Of a stretch of DNA of 64,000 bases, positions 57,801 through 64,000 are shown in pieces (positions within the stretch are counted from its first letter, which is position 1; every line of letters starts with the position of its first letter). A program made the position numbers and the translations under genes. Source of the DNA: Merluccius polli. Taxonomy: Eukaryota > Chordata > Actinopteri > Gadiformes > Merlucciidae. The notes under the pieces were generated by a model that made no database searches, had not been told where the DNA came from, and saw only the letters and a program-made list of their open reading frames with translations. Where the stretch lies: the NCBI GenBank assembly GCA_030340625.1, contig JAOPHQ010003127.1, positions 642,501 through 706,500 of the forward strand, read 5' to 3'.

Positions 57801-60582
57801 GTAGGTATTCAAATCTCAATTCAGGATTTGAATGCTTTGTTTATTTTTTATGAAAGACACCTGGGGGTTATACTACGAAGCTCGATTAGTGGGTTAGCGA
57901 GGTATGTTGCGCTCAAAGCCTGGGTTAGCTGTCCTACGAAAGTCGCTCTCTTTTAGCGTCGCTATATCACCATGGTAACTTATGCTGGCAACCAAACCTG
58001 GTCGGGAGGAGGTTTTCAGCTCAGACTTTCCGATTAGATCGGCTTCTTAAAGCTGAGCGCCGCTTTCGGGACAGATCCGATCCCTTTATGAGAGATACAG
58101 GTTCTCATCAGAGGGTATTTGCTATTTGGTCGTCCTTGTTGGACCTTATGTAGGCAATGCTACAAAAAGAAGCCGTGCACAGTGTGTCTGTGTTTCACTG
58201 CGATTTGTTGCCACGGGAACATATTTGCATACAGTTGGTGATGCCGAACATATAAGCAAAAAGGTGCCTTGCGATACGCGAGGTTGTAGGTGCCCTAAAT
58301 ACACTGCTAAATATGTTCGTGGTGTTTCCCAACTTTTTGCCAACACAAACTGTCAAGTTGCAAGTTATCAACTTGCAGGTAAAAGAAAACACCTGTATAC
58401 GTGGATGAGTGGAGGTAGCGCGTCAGTCTGGAGATTCTGTGTGCTGGGTTCGATTCCCAAGTGAAGTACATTTATGTGTATTTTAATAAGTTATATTTCT
58501 TATGTCATATGGAATACTTATTCATTAATGTTATGGAATTATCCAGTTTGGTAATCTAGATGAGGGTAAAAGGCAAGATGATGGACAGGCAACATATGAA
58601 CCCCGGTCGCTGGCGTTCAGCTCACATCCTAATCCACCACACCACCGTCGCTACCATCCTGCACATGCAATACGTTTCTTACATATAGGATGTATTTGAA
58701 AGGAATTCCCTAAATTACACAAAAAAGCAAGTTGGAGGTTGCTTTTGCATTTTGCAATCATATGCGTAAGAATTGTTCGGCATTAATCCCAATAGAGTAT
58801 TGGGATTAATGGCGAACAATTCTTACGCATTCACAGAATCTGCTGTTTTTTGCCAGCATGGGCAACTGTATCGCCCCTTGCCGTTATTTGCTTTTTAAAC
58901 TCCTCGTATGAGTTGATAATCACTACTTGCTCCTCCTGAGTGAAATACAGCCCGTGTTCGCTCCGTCGGATCCATTGCGTCAAGGTGAATGACGTTGGGT
59001 TACGCCCTTTTTATGTGAACGCGCATTGAACCTAAAGCGGAAAACCTGGCTTGACAAAGTTACCTTTAAGTGAGCTTCGTGGAACCGTTTAACTCTGATC
59101 GCGAGTTTCGTATTTAGCAATCGAGGTTTTCCCAAGAAAGCCTGGATATGTTCAGCGAGCTTCGTAGTATACCCCCCTGACGTCATATGTGAATTATGAA
59201 TAGAACGGGTAGCAATATTTTTGTCTTTATTGCGAACCCACAATCACGCCTGTGTGATTTCTCCACCTATTTGCTACATGATGATTGGAAGTAGGCCTTC
59301 TCTCATATTATGGAAGCCAATTGTCTAAGGAAACTTTTAGGCTACATTGAAGCTCTGCTGTAACCGAGTCAATCTCGGACTGATGAGTGGATCGGAAAGC
59401 CACCGACGTCCACACAACAATCCTACGTGATATAGGTTTGCTTTTTGTGTTATGCGCTGCCACATTCGCAGGCTTCGACTTGGACATTAAAATCTTGCTG
59501 TGTTATTTTTAATTATTCTCTAGTTGATCATTTATTGCACTCCTAACTGTGGCAACAATGCTATGTGATGCTATTCTCTAAAACTGCCCCCGTTCGATCA
59601 CCAATTTGCATGGCTATCACGTCCTTAAAAACAAAAAACATTGTGTCCTTCACAATGTCACTGTTGCACATGCACAAATCGCAATGTCGATGCTGAAACG
59701 ATATATCGTGCAGCCCTAGTTCAAAGTGTTGATGATGATGGGTACAGTGAAGAGTCACTTAAGTTTTGCCTGCCTCTTGTTGTCATACAGTCGCTGGGTC
59801 AGCCAGTTTACTCCATATATCCAATAGTCATAATATGACTAAATTTGACTTTTTTCTTTCTTTGTTCTGCAGGAGCTGGAGGCAATCAAAGCCCGGGTGA
59901 GAGAAATGGAGGAAGAAGCAGAGAAGCTGAAGGAGCTTCAGAACGAGGTGGAAAAACAGATGAACCTCAGCCCACCACCCGGTAAAACACACTAGCCACC
60001 ATATAACGCGTTGTCAGCTGGGCATTTTCTTCTTTGTATCAATCCATGATGTTTTGTGATTTAGGAAATATTTGAATGTAATTAATACCCAATTGTTAAA
60101 GTTGATGTAGGTAAGATTCTAGAGTTGAAAAGAGAGCAGATTTTGAAACTAAATGACCAAAAAAATGGCTCTGCCCGCCCTACATTTCTCTGCGAGTTTA
60201 ATTTCACCCACCTGTGATTGACAGGCAAGAGGAATTCTCTGACCCAATCACGGAAGAGATGCACTGATTGGTCAGAAATGAGCCGGGAGTGGTCTAAAAA
60301 CGAAATTGGTTCATTCAAAAGCAGGCGCAGTCAATTCGAAACAGATAATTCGCAGCGCATTTCACATACTAATAGCTGATCGATGGCTAGGCCATTTCTA
60401 ACAAATAATCAAATAATGACAAATCTTACCTACAACCTTTTAAATGATAGCAACTTTTTAAATGCTAATTGAAAATGTGGTCATGTTGGTGAATGTGTTT
60501 GTTTGATACTTTAGCCGGTCCCGTCATCATGTCCATCGAGGAAAAGATGGAAGCAGATGGCAGATCAATTTACGTTGGAAAC
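54824..60582 (+). CDS. pabpn1: Nuclear poly(A)-binding protein 1, exons 1-3; rest beyond window
   Basis: Exons 54824-54958, 59873-59981 and 60515-60582, joined in phase, give the first 104 residues. The product binds nascent poly(A) tails in the nucleus and stimulates poly(A) polymerase. Exon 1 encodes MAEFGNGLAEESLLDSD and an acidic stretch ending AAIEDP. Exon 2 encodes the near-invariant coiled-coil segment ELEAIKARVREMEEEAEKL and ends with LSPPPG. Exon 3 gives VIMSIEEKMEADGRSIYVGN, the start of the RRM (RNP2 = IYVGNV). The RRM remainder and the Arg-rich tail are not in the window. The N-terminus lacks the alanine run seen at the start of the human protein. Donors: CCG|GTGAGT, CCCG|GTAAAA, AAC|GTAAGC. 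Confidence 0.95.
55950..56340. repeat. Fold-back repeat in pabpn1 intron 1
   Basis: GGGATAATGCCCGACGAGGT / GTCCATTAACAGAAAT (55961-55999) is mirrored by ATTTCTGTTAATGGACACC / GGCATTATCCC (56036-56072). The sequence then continues to a GACCATGATATAATC end near 56335. A known type of fish MITE by its wording; no coding capacity. Confidence 0.65.
57436..59718. mobile_element. hAT-type element with a Harbinger derivative nested inside
   Basis: Ends TAGTGCTGCACGATATTGG and, from the right on the other strand, TAGGGCTGCACGATATATC. Flanks TTTCAAAG (57428-57435) and GTTCAAAG (59719-59726) agree at 7 of 8. The nested Harbinger copy 2 occupies 57864-59176. Confidence 0.8.
57864..59176. mobile_element. 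PIF/Harbinger derivative, copy 2 (inverted relative to copy 1)
   Basis: Inverted ends GGGGTTATACTACGAAGCTC and GGGGGTATACTACGAAGCTC, with CTG on both sides (57861-57863 and 59177-59179 region), a CWG-type 3-bp duplication usual for this superfamily. It contains a damaged transposase first exon on plus (about 58060-58380, with GNATKRSRAQCVCVSLRF), tRNA-like modules at 58401-58470 and 58586-58656, and a frameshifted Myb exon on minus (58800-58975). Confidence 0.8.
60098..60440. repeat. MITE with GATGTAGGTAAGATT inverted ends
   Basis: TTGATGTAGGTAAGATTCTAG at the left is mirrored by AATCTTACCTACAACCTTTT at the right, about 340 bp apart. Located in pabpn1 intron 2 (59982-60514), of which it forms most. 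Non-coding. Confidence 0.75.
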
Positions 60583-62040
60583 GTAAGCCTGCTTTTGTTA
60601 ACCTCACTGAAAAATTACTTCCATCAGCCAGTGTCATTTTTTGTTGAACAGAACCTCAAATTGCAACCATATCTGTGGTCCAGGGTTCTCAATCATCAAC
60701 ATAGTGTATGAAAAAATGTGTGTTAACCATGTGTATGCCGTTTTTCAACGATTTTATAATTTGTTTTTGGCTTGAAAATGTGTGTACATTGGAAGAAAAT
60801 ATCCATGGCCTGGAATGGTCATAAGAAATATTTACACTCACATTTACTCATGAAGTTGGGTCTCCTCTCCTGCAGCTTCACCTCTGTGATTGGCTGCCTG
60901 TGCACTGTGAGCCCTGTGTGTCCTCTTTGTTGTTGTAGGCTGTGGTTCTTCTGGTGCATCTAAAGTTCTGTAAACATTATAAAAACGTAATGAAGTGTAG
61001 CATATTCGCTGTTCTACTCATTATTTTGGGTGCTGCCCTCATGGTAACAATCTATTGATAGGACGGGGTTTATCTCATGCTATTCCAAGCTTTATGAATC
61101 CATTGCGTAATGCAATGGAAACCTCAGATTGGTCGACAAAATGACAACAAAGCCCCTAATTGGTCGATGAAGGCATAATGGCTGACAGTTGCACGGCTAA
61201 CGGCAACAAGAACAGTTTTCAACATGGAAAAGTGGATAAATCATTAATTGTTGGAATGATCATTATAGATTTCTTGCACAAAGTCTCCAAAAAGACATTG
61301 CAGTTCAAGGCTGGATTACAAACCCTGAGAGGGTTACGATCGCACCAGAGTCTTTGTTGGAACGGTGCAACGCTTGGCATGTCAGCTAGAGCCCGACCGA
61401 TTTGGTCATTTTTCCTAGATTTTTGTGCTTCTACCATGAGTTGGTAGGCTATATAGTAAATGTTTTCTTTTTTTGTCTGGTTTAATTGTGTTTAGTGTTG
61501 TTTATTGTTATGCCCTAATGTGTTGTGCTGTAGCCTATAGACAAAGTCAGTTATAAACGACAACGATTTGTGGCTGTGTTCGATCGGGAGGGTGTTTTTA
61601 TTTTGAAAATTGACTGGATGCTCTATGGCTTTTACTATTTCACTTCCTGCCCGGTCGATCTGCTCTGTTGAAATTTACGCGGTTCAGCAACGGCTCGCGA
61701 CAAAAATAGAAGTGCTACGGAATGATAGCGCTGCGGTGCGGCGCTCCTGGGACGCTGCTGAGATGTTCCGCGGCGCGCCCGGTGGGGATGCTTTCATTGA
61801 TTAGAGTGGCAGCGATCAGCAGCGGTGACCGTGGCGCAGCCGTTCCGCGGCGCTTACGTCCCCGGTGGAAATCTCGTGGGTCGCGGGAAGATTGCGTCAT
61901 CAACATGCGTTATCACGATAGAGCGTAGAATTAAAATCTCTATCGTAGGCCATTTTTTTATCGTTTATATCGTATATTGTTTATATCGCGCATTACTAGA
62001 CCAACTTTTAGCTTAGTGGAATAAGTTTTCATTAGTCAGC

Positions 62041-63585
62041 CGGTGTGTTATTTATCATTGGAGACGTTTTCAACAAATTTCATGCAGTCCAGTCCTAGTT
62101 GCACAGTTCGCTGGTGCTAAGCTAGCGCAAGTCAACGGTATCGACTAGCCTGCCAATAAAAAGTCTTAGCCACTCTACAGTACACCCAAGGCAAATCAAT
62201 TATAACGCCAGACTATCGATGTAAATTAGCCTGGCAAGCCAGACCCACATCAGAAAGATGTGAGGTCTGGCGCAGCTCCATTGGCAGTGTGGGCGGGATA
62301 AACGGTTGTCTTTCAAGTTCCCTCTGCACGCAATAGGATAGCGCTACAACCAATCAGAGCAACGAAGAAGGTGACGTAGTCAGAGCGACGGCTCTGACTA
62401 CGTAATTAATCAAAACTCCGAATACATATTTATTTTCGAGGAAAGACTTCAGTGCCGTTCTTTGTTCTTTTCTCAAATAAAATGTTAACTTCAAGTCTTG
62501 AAGAGTCGCGGCCAAAGCCGACTCGAAAGACAGCCGTTCGCCAGCAGCAGCAGCCATTGTTTACCTCTAACACGGAACCGTCGCAACTCTGTCGTCATGG
62601 TAGCCCGGCTTCCGACTCCACCCCTCACGCTGTGATTGGTCTGACATACTTTGTGTTTCCAGCACCAAAAAGCCGACGGAGCCGTGCTAGACCTACCTAG
62701 CTGCCAAATAAATTTGCTGCCGCTAGGGGGTGTCTAGAGTTCTAGGCTAGATGTAAATGGCTGTGTTGATAGAATAATGTTAGAAATAAAACTAACCTCG
62801 CATTGCATGAATCATCGCAGTTTGAGGAACTAGTTTCTCATCAGCGGCGGAATTTTACTTTGCTCAGGTTAGTTGTGCAATAACCAAATCTCAACAGCAG
62901 AAAGTAAACAGAGGCGCGTGACAGAAGCGCGGACACCTAGTAGCAGCGGGATTGGATTGGAAACGAACGACTAGGCAACATGGTGATTCAGTGTGCATTT
63001 AAAAATTGTAACAATAAAAGCTTGCCCTTTGTGCATCCATCTCTCAGTTCTTCATCCGTGTATTCTGGCTCGCCCCCCCCCCCCAACAAATTCCTCAACG
63101 TCTTCAAAAGCAGGCACATCGGTATCTCCTTCAAACGTGGCCATGTCTTGTTTATTGAATAGGATAATTCGCTAATACAATTCCTTTGTGCACTGTAGGC
63201 TACTCTGAGTCTGTGGTTCTGAGCAATGACTGGCAGGTAAACAAACTATTATAGAGCCGGTAACCTAGGTAATATCACTCCGCCGCTGCCATAGCCTACT
63301 ACCAGGAAGTATAACGCTGCTGCTGAGACACTCAAAAGTCCCTCAAAATGCAATGCCATGCAAGGTTGGTTTTATTTCTAACATTATTCTATCAACAGAC
63401 ATTTACATCGATAGTCTGGTGTTATAATTGATTTGCCTTGGGTGTACTGTGGAGTGGGTAAGATTGTTTTTATTGGCAGGCTAGTCGATACTGTTGACTT
63501 GCGCTAGCTTAGCACCAGCAACTAGAAGGACTGCATGAAATTTGTTGAAAACGTCTCCAATGATAAATAACACACTGGCTGACTT
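62041..63585. mobile_element. Long fold-back element with THAP-like start codon region
   Basis: 62041-62226 plus 62759-62829 is the reverse complement of about 63345-63585 (GAGACGTTTTCAACAAATTT, CAAGTCAACGGTATCGACTAG, CTATCGATGTAAAT and others). The left arm is split by a younger MITE. In the centre, ATG at 62980 opens MVIQCAFKNCNNK, which resembles the first cysteine pair of a THAP domain. The C/H pair is not evident. Probably a deleted THAP-type DNA transposon; uncertain. Confidence 0.5.
62227..62749. mobile_element. MITE inserted in the fold-back arm, 8-9 bp target duplication
   Basis: TAGCCTGGCAAGCCAGACCC opens the element and AGTTCTAGGCTA closes it. GATGTAAAT is present on both sides. 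The uninterrupted target is visible in the other palindrome arm (reverse complement of 63395-63420), proving the insertion and its exact ends. Confidence 0.8.
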
Positions 63586-64000
63586 GGAAATGAGGCCCTA
63601 TGTCCAAAATTCCGAACTACCCCTCTAACTAATCGCTGCATCTTGCATCGCTGCAGAAATATTGACCAAACGATGGCTCTATAGAGAGGAGTGTTGCAGC
63701 CCAACTGTCTCCTCAGTAGGTATACACATGGGCAGGTATAGGCCTACATCTGGGCAGGTATACACCTAGGTAGGTAGACACCGCTAGACACACAGGACCA
63801 GGGGTTGAAATAAGGCTGTTTTACTCGCCAAATGCGAGTAATTTTTGTATTTGTCGAGTAATTTATGAAGACCACTCGCCACTCTGGCGAGTAATCTAAA
63901 AATTCGGCGCGATTGCCGCGGACCCGCTAGCCGCGGACCCGACCGCGCAGCACCCACCGCCGTCTACAATCGCGCAGCTCCCCCCCCGCTTCCCCCCCCC

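Larger units (their letters stand above)
54959..59872 (+). other. pabpn1: pabpn1 intron 1
   Basis: The first 700 bases continue the CpG island and include an 18-base G run (55222-55239). A fold-back repeat lies at about 55950-56340 and a hAT with a nested Harbinger derivative at 57436-59718. The stretch 56400-57430 shows nothing I recognise. The acceptor is TTCTGCAG at 59872. Confidence 0.7.
60583..64000 (+). other. pabpn1: pabpn1 intron 3 (to window end), mostly repeats
   Basis: No further pabpn1 exon is visible; I looked for the RRM continuation (VDYGAT...). 60583-61380 has no recognised element. It is followed by an inverted copy of the CTCATTTACACCGG repeat family (61380-61880), a long fold-back element (62041-63585), a copy of another dispersed repeat (63640-63790) and the start of a hAT-like repeat (CAGGGGTTGAAATAAGG) from about 63800 that runs off the edge. 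Confidence 0.6.

Noticed and set aside
62354..62700. Open frames inside the TAGCCTGG MITE
   Set aside because: They are confined to a repeat with defined target duplications and show no domain.

Overview
The window is vertebrate nuclear DNA and almost certainly teleost. Genes are split by GT-AG introns, the DNA is rich in CA, TA and GA microsatellites and CpG, and it is packed with repeat types typical of fish: hAT ends starting TAGGG, a Tc1 element, PIF/Harbinger derivatives, L2-like LINEs and fold-back MITEs. I cannot name the species. Four protein-coding genes can be assembled by joining exons by eye: dcaf11 (minus, 3' end off the left edge), thtpa (minus, complete), zfhx2 (plus, apparently complete but short) and pabpn1 (plus, only the first three exons). 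Orthologues of all four lie in human 14q11.2, so this is a conserved vertebrate gene neighbourhood.

Layout. 1-30.9 kb: dcaf11. Thirteen coding exons between 30331 and 127 give 511 codons of a WD40 substrate receptor for the CUL4-DDB1 ubiquitin ligase. Its three long introns (234-8243, 8397-15761 and 18655-28086) hold most of the mobile DNA: two nested hATs at 5040-7401, L2-like LINE pieces at 7690-9870, an intact-looking Tc1-type transposon at 9905-11123, a hAT at 13123-14352, a 13-copy minisatellite at 15268-15752, a LINE tail at 19690-20120, a hAT carrying a decayed gene at 20302-22778, and a Harbinger derivative at 24445-25881. 31.9-33.0 kb: thtpa, three exons. 33.0-33.9 kb: a divergent thtpa/zfhx2 promoter interval. 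33.9-52.7 kb: zfhx2, five exons; its third intron (38542-46438) is almost entirely nested transposons. 54.8 kb to the end: pabpn1 exons 1-3 with long introns containing another hAT/Harbinger nest and fold-back repeats.

The genes are housekeeping or regulatory: protein turnover (dcaf11), thiamine triphosphate hydrolysis (thtpa), a zinc-finger homeodomain transcription factor (zfhx2) and nuclear poly(A) binding (pabpn1). They do not form a pathway. I found no convincing new multi-gene system. The points most worth checking are: a zfhx2 gene that appears to start in a two-codon exon and lacks the N-terminal half of the mammalian protein; two Harbinger derivatives that keep two tRNA-like modules between convergent transposon exons; a frameshifted nuclease-like gene inside a hAT with a perfect target-site duplication; a potentially intact DD36E Tc1 transposase; and repeat arrays lying directly against splice donors of dcaf11 and zfhx2. 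Exon joins were checked by reading frame and intron phase only. No database search was possible, so family names rest on recognised motifs.
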